Source of the DNA: an uncultured Candidatus Saccharibacteria bacterium
Lineage (GTDB): Bacteria; Patescibacteriota; Saccharimonadia; Saccharimonadales; Saccharimonadaceae
Reading direction: 5' to 3'
DNA length: 35,319 bases
Assembly: GCA_947095985.1 (NCBI GenBank)
Contig: CAMUPZ010000003.1
Location: 1 to 35,319, forward strand
A program made the translations under genes and the position numbers. Numbering within the stretch: position 1 is the first letter of the stretch; each line of letters opens with the position of its first letter. Of this stretch, positions 8,398 through 17,700 are shown one piece after another. A model generated the notes under the pieces. The model saw only the letters and a list, made by a program, of their open reading frames with translations, was not told the origin of the DNA and made no database searches.

Positions 8398-8434
8398 ATT
8401 ATAGCAAAAATCGCCCCTTCTACGGAGCGATTTT
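8398..8434 (-). terminator. rpsG terminator overlapping the yajQ promoter
   Basis: On the minus strand AAAATCGC and GCGATTTTT form a stem followed by T residues, ending the rpsL-rpsG transcript. The sequence runs straight into TGC-TATAAT (an extended -10, ending near 8398), about 20 bases before the yajQ start codon. Confidence 0.75.
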
Positions 8435-8457
8435 CTAATTTTGCTTTTGGACAATGA

Positions 8458-8937
8458 TTAGCCGCGAGCAAAGTGCGCAAAGGCACGGTTGGCTTCGGCC
8501 ATCTTGTGGGTGTCTTCCTTCTTCTTGAAGGCGGCACCAGCTTCATTGTAAGCATCAACAATTTCCAGTGCCAAACGCTGTGAGTATGGCATACCGCTAC
8601 GAGCGCGAGCTGATTGTACCAGCCAGCTAAATGCGTAGTGCAACTGCCGGTGTCCCTGAACTGGGAACGGAATCTGGTAGTTGGCACCACCGACACGGCG
8701 GCTCTTCACTTCAAAGTTTGGGCTGACGTTTTTCAATGCTTTTTCAAACACTGCCAATGGATCTTCTGAGTCCAGTTTCTTGGCAGCCGTTTCCAGCGCG
8801 GTGTAAACAGCACGTTCAGCCGCCAACTTTTTGCCGTCCAACATTGACTTGTTGATTAAGCGCTGCACCAGCACGCTTTGGTAGCGGCGGTCAGGTTGCA
8901 ATTGGCGTTGTAGTTTCTTGGTAACTTTACGAGGCAT
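8458..8937 (-). CDS. rpsG: 30S ribosomal protein S7
   Basis: S7 nucleates assembly of the 3' domain of 16S rRNA (the 30S head). At 159 residues the length is normal. Signature stretches are PDRRYQSVLVQRLINKSMLDGKK near the N-terminus and AVFEKALKNVSPNFEVKSRRVGGANYQIP in the middle. The start ATG at 8937 lies two bases after the rpsL stop, so the genes are cotranscribed and probably coupled. A terminator follows directly. Confidence 0.98.
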   Translation of the reverse strand: MPRKVTKKLQRQLQPDRRYQSVLVQRLINKSMLDGKKLAAERAVYTALETAAKKLDSEDPLAVFEKALKNVSPNFEVKSRRVGGANYQIPFPVQGHRQLHYAFSWLVQSARARSGMPYSQRLALEIVDAYNEAGAAFKKKEDTHKMAEANRAFAHFARG

Positions 8938-8939
8938 GA

Positions 8940-9353
8940 TTACTTATCCCCTTTCTTGGTACCGTACTTCGAACGGCCCCGCTTGCGGTTGTTGACACCT
9001 TGAAGGTCCAAGGCACCGCGTACGATGTGGTAGCGCACACCTGGAAGGTCAGGCACACGACCACCGCGGATCAAGACCACAGCGTGCTCCTGCAAGTTGT
9101 GGCCCTCACCACCGATGTAGGCCCAAACTTCGTAGCCGTTGTTTAGTTTCACGCGAGCAACCTTACGCAAAGCTGAGTTTGGTTTCTTTGGCGTCTTGGT
9201 CGTCACACGCACACACACGCCACGCTTGAGCGGTGCATTTTGGTCGTAGTAACGCGTTTTCAGGGCGTTGTGAATGCGACCCAGTGCTGGCGACTTGGAC
9301 TTTTTCTTGGCCGTTTGGCGCGGTTTGCGCACCAATTGGTTGATTGTTGGCAT
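8940..9353 (-). CDS. rpsL: 30S ribosomal protein S12 with Pro at the K88 position
   Basis: S12 is in the decoding centre. It has 137 residues, longer than the E. coli protein (124) by an insertion near residues 17-40. The decoding loops are PKKPNSALRK (55-64), which keeps the Lys equivalent to K43, and GGRVPDLPGVRYH (98-109). In the second loop the usual GGRVKDLPG has Pro101 in place of Lys (CCT codon seen in the sequence). Changes at this Lys are a classic cause of streptomycin resistance or dependence in other bacteria. The start ATG at 9353 has AAGGAG upstream. It is the first gene of the rpsL-rpsG unit, with a promoter ~215 bases upstream and a long leader. Confidence 0.98.
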   Translation of the reverse strand: MPTINQLVRKPRQTAKKKSKSPALGRIHNALKTRYYDQNAPLKRGVCVRVTTKTPKKPNSALRKVARVKLNNGYEVWAYIGGEGHNLQEHAVVLIRGGRVPDLPGVRYHIVRGALDLQGVNNRKRGRSKYGTKKGDK

Positions 9354-9597
9354 CCAATTTCTCCTTGGTTGATTTACTAAATGATGGCGATTCGCCTGGT
9401 GGCTCTAAGTGAACTGGCGCGCGATTTTACACGCAAAAACCAGCTTCTCTTAGTGCCTACGGCTTGGATTCAGCAACTCCGCCCCGTGTCTTTACCTTTT
9501 CTGCCGAGCATTCGGTCTGTACACATTCAAACCACCGCTTGCTCCGAAAAGAGGAAACTCTGGGTTTATTTTAACATAGTTGATAACAATTTGTCTA
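9354..9597 (-). promoter_or_regulatory. rpsL promoter and ~200-base leader
   Basis: On the minus strand -35 TAGACA (9592-9597), an 18-base spacer and -10 TAAAAT (9568-9573). The transcript then runs about 200 bases before the S12 start codon, with only a small CCGA/TCGG hairpin obvious. A leader of this length could hold an autoregulatory site, but I see no known motif. Confidence 0.6.
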
Positions 9598-9610
9598 GCG
9601 ATTGCTACTA

Positions 9611-9749
9611 TTACACTGTCTTTAAGTGATTAATCTGCTCTAGATATTCAAACCAAAAGCCCATATTCTCTTGAGAGACATGAACGCCACCTTCAAGTCT
9701 TAACAATGCAGTCTTTAATCCCTCTTGAGTCAAAAATCAAACCAAACAT
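9611..9749 (-). pseudogene. Short remnant or frameshifted small gene
   Basis: Minus-strand reading from TTG 9733 to TAA 9611 gives a 40-residue protein-like sequence containing LRLEGGVHVSQENMGFWF and ending LEQINHLKTV. One frame over, an ATG at 9749 gives MFGLIFDSRG..., and a single-base shift would join the two into a ~46-residue product. A TATAAT-like box lies upstream. It resembles the tail of a decayed gene, but I recognise no family, and it could be chance. Confidence 0.25.
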
Positions 9750-9800
9750 GACACTAAGTGTCCTAGTCGTAATTTCATTATATCACTACTATATTAAAGT

Positions 9801-9868
9801 AAAAACTCCACCCCCGTCCGTGGAGTTTTTACTATACTCGACACGGAGGGGGTGGAGTGTCACTCCAC
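9801..9868 (-). terminator. Tandem hairpins with the same stem after the orphan membrane gene
   Basis: Read on the minus strand, GTGGAGTG-A-CACTCCAC (9852-9868) is followed by AAAAACTCCAC/GTGGAGTTTTT (9801-9831) with a T-rich end. The second is a good intrinsic terminator. Because both use the ACTCCAC/GTGGAGT stem, the arms can also pair across hairpins. The rest of 9750-9892 shows nothing else. Confidence 0.7.
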
Positions 9869-9892
9869 AGGGCTACTCAGGACTACTCAGCC

Positions 9893-10666
9893 TTACTTAG
9901 CACCAAGAATGTCGTTGTACATACTTGGTGTTAAGGTTATCTTCGCTCCGGCTGACTCCTTAAAGGCGTCAGCTATTATAGGAGAAAGTCCTTGCCTTGA
10001 CATGTCATCTGAGATGACAAGCTGAGGGGGATTAGGGCTACAGTTTTTCTGCACCCACCCGTAAGCCCAAGTATTTTCACTGCAGGCGTAGGAATGTTGC
10101 CAGTAAGCTACATCCCTAGGTTCTGGCGTCTTAGGGACGTCTACAGACATAGACGCCTCTGAGACGTCTGGTTGAACGTCGAAGGTGATCTTAGAGATCG
10201 GTATCTCTAAGATATAGTATCCGTTGTCACCCTCGAAGCTAACGAGAATAGACGCGCTTGACGCCCACTCTCCTGCTCCTTTAATATAGAATATCCCACC
10301 ATAGGAAGCCTGACCACTGTCGACAGTGGTCCTATCCCCTATGACGACAGGATATTCCTTGCCGGGCTCTAGCCCAAAGCTAGAGACAACGTCAGACAAC
10401 GTTGCTTCTGTCCTTTCCTCTTTGTAGCGACTAGCCTGATCCGCATATAGCAGGATATTGACCAGTGCCCACATAAGGAACATGGACAGAAAGACACCGA
10501 GGATCCTCTCGATCTTGAGATCGAGATTGGCTGAGGATTTCTCCTTCCCTTCACTCATGCCTCTGATCTCTACCTCTTTCTGAAATGTCATCACATGGAC
10601 GACAGAGATAGAGATTATCAGACCGGTCAAGGTCGCAAGCATTGCCATGACAAGATACGCCATCAT
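9893..10666 (-). CDS. Orphan membrane protein with a large extracytoplasmic domain
   Basis: A 257-residue protein I do not recognise. Starting at the ATG at 10666 (with AAAGGAGAA six to ten bases upstream) it has membrane helices at about 3-24 and 53-75, with a charged loop between. The C-terminal domain (about 80-257) is probably extracytoplasmic. It contains two nearby Cys (around WQHSYACSENTWAYGWVQKNC) that could form a disulphide. Longer in-frame starts exist up to 10711 but fall inside the 5' hairpin and lack a binding site. It is a single-gene unit with its own promoter and terminators, inserted between rpoC and the rpsL promoter. Promoter and hairpin belong to the four-copy family. Function unknown. 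Confidence 0.7.
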   Translation of the reverse strand: MMAYLVMAMLATLTGLIISISVVHVMTFQKEVEIRGMSEGKEKSSANLDLKIERILGVFLSMFLMWALVNILLYADQASRYKEERTEATLSDVVSSFGLEPGKEYPVVIGDRTTVDSGQASYGGIFYIKGAGEWASSASILVSFEGDNGYYILEIPISKITFDVQPDVSEASMSVDVPKTPEPRDVAYWQHSYACSENTWAYGWVQKNCSPNPPQLVISDDMSRQGLSPIIADAFKESAGAKITLTPSMYNDILGAK

Positions 10667-10692
10667 GGTCTTCTCCTTTACTGCAGAGTACT

Positions 10693-10714
10693 CTTTTGCA
10701 CGGTTGTGCAAAAG
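10693..10714 (-). promoter_or_regulatory. 5'-terminal mRNA stem-loop, copy 3
   Basis: A perfect 9-bp stem, CTTTTGCAC-AACC-GTGCAAAAG on the minus strand, starting two bases after the predicted first transcribed base (A10716). Its inner sequence differs from copy 1, yet the pairing is fully kept. Confidence 0.75.
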
Positions 10715-10723
10715 CTAATATAA

Positions 10724-10752
10724 TTTATATCATACTTGAGTTAAAAAGTCAA
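10724..10752 (-). promoter_or_regulatory. Promoter, copy 3 of a four-copy family
   Basis: Minus-strand -35 TTGACT (10747-10752), a 17-base spacer containing CAAGT at the same place as copies 1 and 2, and -10 TATAAA (10724-10729). AGC begins 8 bases after the -10, as in copies 1 and 2. Confidence 0.8.
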
Positions 10753-10831
10753 TGCATATTATCCAAAACAAAGACCTCCAGTATACATACAATAATTTAT
10801 GAACTACCAAATAAAATACTCATCATACGCA

Positions 10832-10865
10832 AAACACCCGACCTTATAGTCAAGGTGCGGGTGTT
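10832..10865 (-). terminator. rpoC terminator
   Basis: On the minus strand AACACCCG...ACCTT pairs with AAGGT...CGGGTGTTTT, giving a long stem with a T-rich end just beyond the rpoC stop. Confidence 0.8.
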
Positions 10866-10892
10866 GCGGATTATCGTGGTCAGACCTACCTG

Positions 10893-13800
10893 CTAAGCAG
10901 CGATTTCTTCTTCGCCGAATTCGTCCTCGCTCGGCAGGTCGTCAGCATTAGCACTGTGGTCATACTCAACCACGCCCGTCCCTACTGGAATCTTGCGGCC
11001 GATGATGACGTTTTCCTTGAGACCATGCAAGTGGTCAGCGCGGCCAGATACGGCAGCGTTGATTAGCACGCGAGTGGTGTCCTGGAAGGACGCAGCAGAC
11101 AGCCATGAGTCGCTCCAGATGGACACCTTGGTGATACCGAGTAGCAACTGGGTGTAGCTGATGAGGTTCTTGCCCTCAGCCGCTAGTTGCTTGTTGGTAT
11201 TCACTACCGCAGCCTTGGAAACTATGTCACCCGTCACAAAGTCGCTATCACCCGCATCTTCGATTTGGACGCGACTGAACATCTGGCGAACGATAATCTC
11301 CAGATGCTTGTCGGCCACGTCTTGACCCTGAGCGGCGTAAATGCGCAGCACTTCGTTGATGATGTAGCGCTGAGTTGCCTCGACACCCTTCAGCCGCATC
11401 AAATCATGTAGATTCAATGAACCAGCTGTCAAGCGATCGCCAGCTTCGACGACGTCGTTGGCTTTGACTACCAATTGCATAGTACCTGGGATTTCGTAAC
11501 GAGCTGGTGCACCAGCCTCAGCCGCGATCACCAAAGTATCCTCAGCCGACTCAACCACACCGTCAAATGGTGCGATGAGCGGGCGAGTGTCGCCTTCGCC
11601 AGTTGCTAGTACGTCGCCGGCCTTGACGCTTGAACCGGCCTTAACTACGATGGTTCGGCCGTCCAGCGGCAAGCGCTCAACTTTGCCCGATTCTGGCGTG
11701 ACTTGGACGATGTACTTTTTGCCATCTTCCCAAACGTCAACTAACCCGGCAATTTCCGTAACATACGCCTGACCCTTTGGTGTACGCGCCTCGAACAATT
11801 CTTCAACACGCGGCAGACCTTGGGTGATGTCACCACCGGCCACACCGGAGTTGTGGAAGGTACGCAGGGTCAACTGAGTACCCGGCTCACCGACTGATTG
11901 AGCAGCGATGACACCGACTGGCTGATGATTGCCAACCAATTTACCGGTTGACATGTCAACGCCGTAGCTGCGCTGCGGGATGCCGTTGAGGTTGTTGGTT
12001 GACAGGACTGATTGAATCTTGACACTCTGGATACTTTCATCATCATCAATTGAGTCGGCGATTTCACGAGTGATCAATTCGTCCTTGTTGACGTGACCTG
12101 GAATTGTCTCGGCGGCGTAACGACCAGCCAAGCGGTTCGAGAAGTCGATCATCGTTTCTTCAGTTTCTGAGCGGTAGATTGCATAGCCCTCGTCGTCACC
12201 TTCAACGTCCTCAACTGTGAAGACGTCCTGAGCCACGTCAACCAAACGCCTGGTCAGGTAGCCTGAGTCGGCAGTCTTCAGCGCGGTGTCGATCAGACCT
12301 TTACGTGCACCACGTGTCGCCACAAAGGCCTCAAGGCTGGACAGACCACCAGTGTAGGAGCTACGGATTGGCAGTTCAATTTCATGGTTGGTTGCGTCCA
12401 TCTGAATACCAATCATGGCACTCGCCAGCTTCACGTTGGAAATATCACCACGAGCACCAGAGTTAACCATCATGGAAATACTGGTGTCCATGTGCGCCAA
12501 TTGATCCTTCAAGAACGCGGTAATCTTATTGTCAACGTTTCGCCAAGCATTCACCGTCAAGCTGTAACGCTCTTCTTCGGTGATCAGACCTTGGTCAAAT
12601 TGCTCAGAAATCAAAGCTGCTTTAGCGTCACCTTCAGCCACGAACTCAGAGATTTCGTCGAAGTGGACGTAGTCGGTCATACCAGTTGATACCGCCGCGG
12701 TTGTCGCGAAGCGGAAAGCTTGACCCTTCATGCGGTCAGCGATTTTAGCGGTCTCTTCGGCACCATACTTGTTAAAGATTTGCGCCAATACCTTCTTCAG
12801 CTGTTTCTTAGTCTGAACGTTGTTGTCGTATGGGAAGTCCTCTGGCAGAATCTCATTAAAGAAGACACGGCCCAAAGTTGTCTGGCGCATTTCGCCCTTG
12901 GCAAAAATACGGATTGGGGTTTGCAATTGAATTGCGCCCTTATCGTACGCCATCTCTGCCTCATAGACAGAGCTGTAGGTTTTAACATCGTCAGTCTGAG
13001 CTTGCGGCTTGTCGTAAGTTAGGTAATAGTTACCCAGCACAATGTCCTGTGAGATGTGCAGCACTGGCGCACCATCAGCAGGCTTCAACAAGTTGGCGGT
13101 TGCGCTCATCAATTCGCGAGCTTCGGCCTGGGCCTCCTTTGATAGCGGCAAGTGAACGGCCATCTGGTCACCGTCGAAGTCAGCATTAAATCCGGCACAA
13201 ACTAGTGGATGTAATTGGATGGCTTTTCCTTCGACTAGAACTGGCTGAAAGGCCTGAATTGACAAACGGTGCAAGCTTGGCGCGCGGTTAAGCAACACGT
13301 ACTTGCCTTCAATTGCCGAATCCAGCGCGTCCCACACCACTGCCTCTCCAGCCTCAATTAGGCGTGAAGCTGAGCGAATATTGTGCGCAAATTCGTTCTT
13401 AATCAACCAGCTGATTACAAATGGCTTAAATAGTTCTAGCGCCATTTGCTTTGGCAGACCACACTGATGAATCTTCAATTTTGGACCAACCACGATAACT
13501 GAACGACCAGAATAGTCAACGCGCTTACCAAGAAGGTTCTGGCGGAAACGACCCTGCTTACCCTTCAGCATGTCACTCAAGCTCTTCAAACTGCGGCGAC
13601 CACCAGTCGAACTGACAGCGCGACCACGCGATGCTGAATTGTCAATCAAAGCATCAACTGCTTCCTGCAACATACGCTTTTCATTGCGCTGAATAACTTC
13701 TGGCGCATTAAGTTCAATCAACTTCTTCAAGCGGTTGTTGCGGTTAATGATTCGGCGGTACAGGTCGTTCAAGTCAGATGTCGCAAATCGGCCACCAGAC

Positions 13801-14735
13801 AGCGCCACCATCGGGCGAAGATCCGGAGGAATCACAGGTAGAACCGTCATACATAGGCTGGACGGCTTAATGCCAGCAGCTTCCATACTCTCCAGCATCT
13901 TCAATCGCTTCAGTAGCTTCTTCTGTCGCTGGCCCTTTGCTCCTTCAGCTTCTTCAGTCAGTTCCGCGATTAGCTTTGGCAAATCAATATTGTCCAGAAG
14001 TGACTTCACTGCGCTAGCACCCATGCCAACTTCAATCAGCTCGTCGTATTCTTCCGGCAAATTGCGATATTCAGTCTCTGAAATCAGCGCGCCCTTATTT
14101 AAGCCTTCCAATTGCGACTTCTTGCCAACGTAATTTTCTTCCAGCTCTTCAACTTCGCGACTTTGCTCTTTAGCTAGTTGCTTAACATCAGCACCATCTT
14201 CCTCGGCCATTTTTTCATAGCGGAGTTTGATAGCTTTACGAGCCAAATCAGTTTCTGCTTCCAAATCTGCCAAATATTGATCACGAGTTGCTTCGTCAAC
14301 ATTCAAGATAACGTAAGTTGCAAAGTAAACAATCTTCTCAATGTTACGGACCGTCATGCCGAGTAGCTGACTCATAGCGCTTGGTGTGCCACGCATAAAC
14401 CAAATGTGCGCCACCGGTACTGCCAATTGGATGTGACCCATTCGCTCACGACGAACGATTGATTTAGTAACTAGCTCACCGTTCTTATCAACCGCAGCTT
14501 CGCGCGAACGCACGCCCTTGAGCTTGGAATCATGCGGATTGATATCCTTAACCGGACCGAAGATTCGCTCACAGAACAATCCGTCGCGCTCTGGCTTTTG
14601 GGTGCGGTAGTTAATTGTCTCTGGCTTCAAAACCTCGCCGTAGCTCCATTTCAGAATATCTTCTGGGCTAGCTACCGCTAAACGAACCGCGTCAAAATCG
14701 CTGATGCCCGTTGCGTTAAATGCAGAATTTGCCAT
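10893..14735 (-). CDS. rpoC: RNA polymerase subunit beta' lacking both zinc sites
   Basis: The catalytic large subunit of RNA polymerase, 1280 residues. The active-site motif NADFDGD is at 517-523, with Mg2+ ligands D519, D521 and D523. The trigger loop/bridge region ARKGLIDTALKTADSGYLTRRLVDVAQD is near 810-837. Both zinc ribbons have lost their ligands. Between FGPVKD (59-64) and VRRERMGH (94-101) there is no Cys, where other bacteria have four (E. coli C70, C72, C85, C88). At 840-924 the ZBD2 region reads VEDVEGDD and SVLSTNNLNGIPQRSYG instead of Cys-containing sequence (E. coli C814, C888, C895, C898). The fold around both sites aligns well, so this is substitution and not a missing domain. 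The start ATG is one base after the rpoB stop and the GGAGG site lies inside the end of rpoB. It is cotranscribed with rpoB and ends at a terminator. Confidence 0.98.
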   Translation of the reverse strand: MANSAFNATGISDFDAVRLAVASPEDILKWSYGEVLKPETINYRTQKPERDGLFCERIFGPVKDINPHDSKLKGVRSREAAVDKNGELVTKSIVRRERMGHIQLAVPVAHIWFMRGTPSAMSQLLGMTVRNIEKIVYFATYVILNVDEATRDQYLADLEAETDLARKAIKLRYEKMAEEDGADVKQLAKEQSREVEELEENYVGKKSQLEGLNKGALISETEYRNLPEEYDELIEVGMGASAVKSLLDNIDLPKLIAELTEEAEGAKGQRQKKLLKRLKMLESMEAAGIKPSSLCMTVLPVIPPDLRPMVALSGGRFATSDLNDLYRRIINRNNRLKKLIELNAPEVIQRNEKRMLQEAVDALIDNSASRGRAVSSTGGRRSLKSLSDMLKGKQGRFRQNLLGKRVDYSGRSVIVVGPKLKIHQCGLPKQMALELFKPFVISWLIKNEFAHNIRSASRLIEAGEAVVWDALDSAIEGKYVLLNRAPSLHRLSIQAFQPVLVEGKAIQLHPLVCAGFNADFDGDQMAVHLPLSKEAQAEARELMSATANLLKPADGAPVLHISQDIVLGNYYLTYDKPQAQTDDVKTYSSVYEAEMAYDKGAIQLQTPIRIFAKGEMRQTTLGRVFFNEILPEDFPYDNNVQTKKQLKKVLAQIFNKYGAEETAKIADRMKGQAFRFATTAAVSTGMTDYVHFDEISEFVAEGDAKAALISEQFDQGLITEEERYSLTVNAWRNVDNKITAFLKDQLAHMDTSISMMVNSGARGDISNVKLASAMIGIQMDATNHEIELPIRSSYTGGLSSLEAFVATRGARKGLIDTALKTADSGYLTRRLVDVAQDVFTVEDVEGDDEGYAIYRSETEETMIDFSNRLAGRYAAETIPGHVNKDELITREIADSIDDDESIQSVKIQSVLSTNNLNGIPQRSYGVDMSTGKLVGNHQPVGVIAAQSVGEPGTQLTLRTFHNSGVAGGDITQGLPRVEELFEARTPKGQAYVTEIAGLVDVWEDGKKYIVQVTPESGKVERLPLDGRTIVVKAGSSVKAGDVLATGEGDTRPLIAPFDGVVESAEDTLVIAAEAGAPARYEIPGTMQLVVKANDVVEAGDRLTAGSLNLHDLMRLKGVEATQRYIINEVLRIYAAQGQDVADKHLEIIVRQMFSRVQIEDAGDSDFVTGDIVSKAAVVNTNKQLAAEGKNLISYTQLLLGITKVSIWSDSWLSAASFQDTTRVLINAAVSGRADHLHGLKENVIIGRKIPVGTGVVEYDHSANADDLPSEDEFGEEEIAA

Positions 14736-14736
14736 C

Positions 14737-17700
14737 TTACGCGTCCTCCTTTATTTCTTCTACTTCATCAATATCTTGCACACTCATACCGCCGTCAATT
14801 TCGCCGATGTCGTCTGACTCATCCAAGTATACTTCTTTATCTTCTTCATCGTCAGTAGCCACGGTCTTATCCTCTGGGCCGCTTGAAGCGATGACATGCT
14901 CAGCGTCAACCGTTGCCTCATCATCAACCAAGTCCACCCGAAGACCCAAGCCTTGAAGCTCCTTAACCAACACGTTGAAGGATTCTGGCAGTTTTGGACC
15001 GACAATTGGCTCATCCTTAATGATCGACTCGTAAGCCTTTGCACGACCGTAAACGTCGTCGGACTTAATTGTCAACATTTCCTGCAAGGTTGCAGCAGCA
15101 CCGTAGGCTTCTAGTGCCCAGACCTCCATCTCGCCGAAGCGCTGACCACCGTTTTGCGCCTTACCACCGAGCGGCTGCTGAGTCACCATGGTGTATGGAC
15201 CAGTTGAGCGAGCGTGAATCTTGTCAGAAACCATGTGGTGCAATTTGATCATGTGCATCACACCGACTGTGGTACGCTCTTCAAAGGCTTCACCAGTGCG
15301 GCCATCAAATAGTTGACTCTTACCGTCACGTGCTAGTCCTGCTTTTTCTAGTTCATCAGAAATTTTCTCACTTGGCACGCCGTTAAACGACGGAGTTGCC
15401 ACGCGGTAGCCCAATGCTCGCGCCGCCATACCGAGATGCGTCTCAAAGAGCTGACCAAGGTTCATACGGCTTGGCACGCCAAGTGGGTTCAAGATTACGT
15501 CAACTGGCGTACCATCTTCTAGGAACGGCATATCCTCAACTGGTAGAACTTTCGCCACAACGCCCTTGTTACCAAAGCGTCCGGCCATTTTATCGCCAAC
15601 ACCAATCTTTCGCAGTTGTGCCACAAAAATCTGGATTTGCATCAAGACACCAGCTTTCAATTCATGACCATTCTCACGGCTAAAAATCTTCACTCCGACA
15701 ACTTTACCACCACCAGCATTGTTCATGCGCTGTGAGGTATCACGGACATCCTTAGCCTTCTCACCAAAGATAGCGCGGAGTAGGCGCTCCTCAGAGCTCA
15801 GTTCTTGTTCACCCTTTGGTGTAATCTTACCGACCAAAACATCGCCCGCCTTAACCTCAGAACCAATTTGAACAATTCCGTTCTCATCCAAGTGGCGCAG
15901 ACTTTCCTCAGAAACGTTTGGAATATCGCGCGTCACAATCTCTGGACCAAGCTTCGTCTCACGGACTTCAACGGTGTAATCCTTAATATTGATACTGGTC
16001 AATCGATCATCTTCAACCAAACGACGGCTCATGATAATCGCGTCTTCCATGTTGTAACCACCCCATGGCATGAAGGCTACCAACAAGTTCTTACCTAGGG
16101 CAATTTCACCACCAGCAATTGAGGCGCCTTCAATCAGAATATCGCCCTTCTTAACCTTATCACCACGCTCAACGCGAACTTTTTGGTTGTAGCAACGATC
16201 GTCATTATTCTTCACAAAGTGCTTCAGGGTGTAAATCTTTACACCGTCAGCATATTTAACATGAATTTCGTCAGCGTCAGCACGAACAACTTCACCATTT
16301 GCCTCAGCCTGGATTAAGTGACCACTATTTTCAGCCACAGCCTTCTCAATTCCAGTACCAACAGTTGCCGACTCCGGAGTAAGAAGCGGTACAGCCTGGC
16401 GTTGCATGTTTGAGCCAGTCAAGGCGCGGTCGACGCGAGTCTTCTCAATGAACGGAACCAACGCTGCAGTTGATCCCAGAATCTGACGGTGAGCTGCGTC
16501 CATAAAAGTAACTTGGCTAGCGTCAACCTGTGATGGCTGCATATTATTACGAGCATTAACGCGCTCATCGCGGAAAGTACCATCTTCATTCAAAACTTCA
16601 CCAGCGTCAGCGATAACTTCACCGATTTCCTGTGAAGCATCCAGATAAACAAGCTCGTCAGTCACGCGACCGTCTTTTACTCGCAGATATGGAGTCTCAA
16701 TAAAACCATACTCGTTAACCCGAGCATAAGCCGCCAAGTTCAGCACCAAACCAACGTTAGCACCTTCTGGTGTTTCCACTGAACAGATACGGCCGTAATG
16801 TGTTGGGTGAGCATCACGAACTTCAAATCCAGCACGCTCACGACTCAAACCGCCAGGACCAGTCGAACTCAAGCGTCGCTTATGGCTCAATTCTGACAAT
16901 GGGTTAACCTCGTCAAGTAACTGCGACAACTGACTTGAAGTAAAGAACTCACGCACTGCCGCCACAATTGGACGAGCATTGATTAGCTGGCTTGGACTAA
17001 CACTTTCCAGATCAGCCACACTCATGCGGTCCATGGCGTTGCGCTGCATCCTAAGCATACCAACGCGGAACTGACGGGCAATCAGCTCGCCAACCAAACG
17101 AACGCGGCGATTATTCAACGCGTCAATGTCGTCAGCTGGCTCCTGAGTGTTGTTAAGACGAATCACTTCACGCAAAATCGCCACCAAGTCGCTCATCTGC
17201 AACGTCCGATTTTCAGTCGTATTGGCAACATCAAGACCCAAACGCTGGTTAATCTTATAACGACCAACGCGAGAATAATCAAACCGCTTGAAATCGAAGA
17301 ACATCCGCTCAATCATCTGACGAGCATTATCAACCGTCGCCAAATCGCCTGGACGCAAACGACGATAAACCTCAATTAGCGCCTCATTCGCACCACGCGC
17401 CGTGTCCTTATCCAGAGTTTCCTCAATGTATTTCACGTCGCCTGTGTCGATATCAGCAAACAACTCCTTAATTTCGCTAGTCTTTGGATAGCCCAAAGCA
17501 CGTAGCAATGTCGTTGCTGGAATCTTGCGGCGGCGATCAATCTTCACGTAAATCGCACCATTAGAAGCCGTCTCAAACTCCATCCACGCACCACGGCCTG
17601 GAATAATCTTTGCGCCATAATAGTTACGACCAGCCACAGTTTCAGCTGTGAAGAATACACCCGCCGAACGAATCAGCTGGCTAACAACTACACGCTCAGT

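Noticed and set aside
9381..9629. Plus-strand frame of 82 codons in front of rpsL
   Set aside because: It is antisense to the rpsL leader and promoter, lacks a ribosome binding site and has no recognisable features.
9801..9868. Repeated ACTCCAC/GTGGAGT units as a repeat array
   Set aside because: Only two inverted pairs are present and they form ordinary terminator-type hairpins behind a gene.
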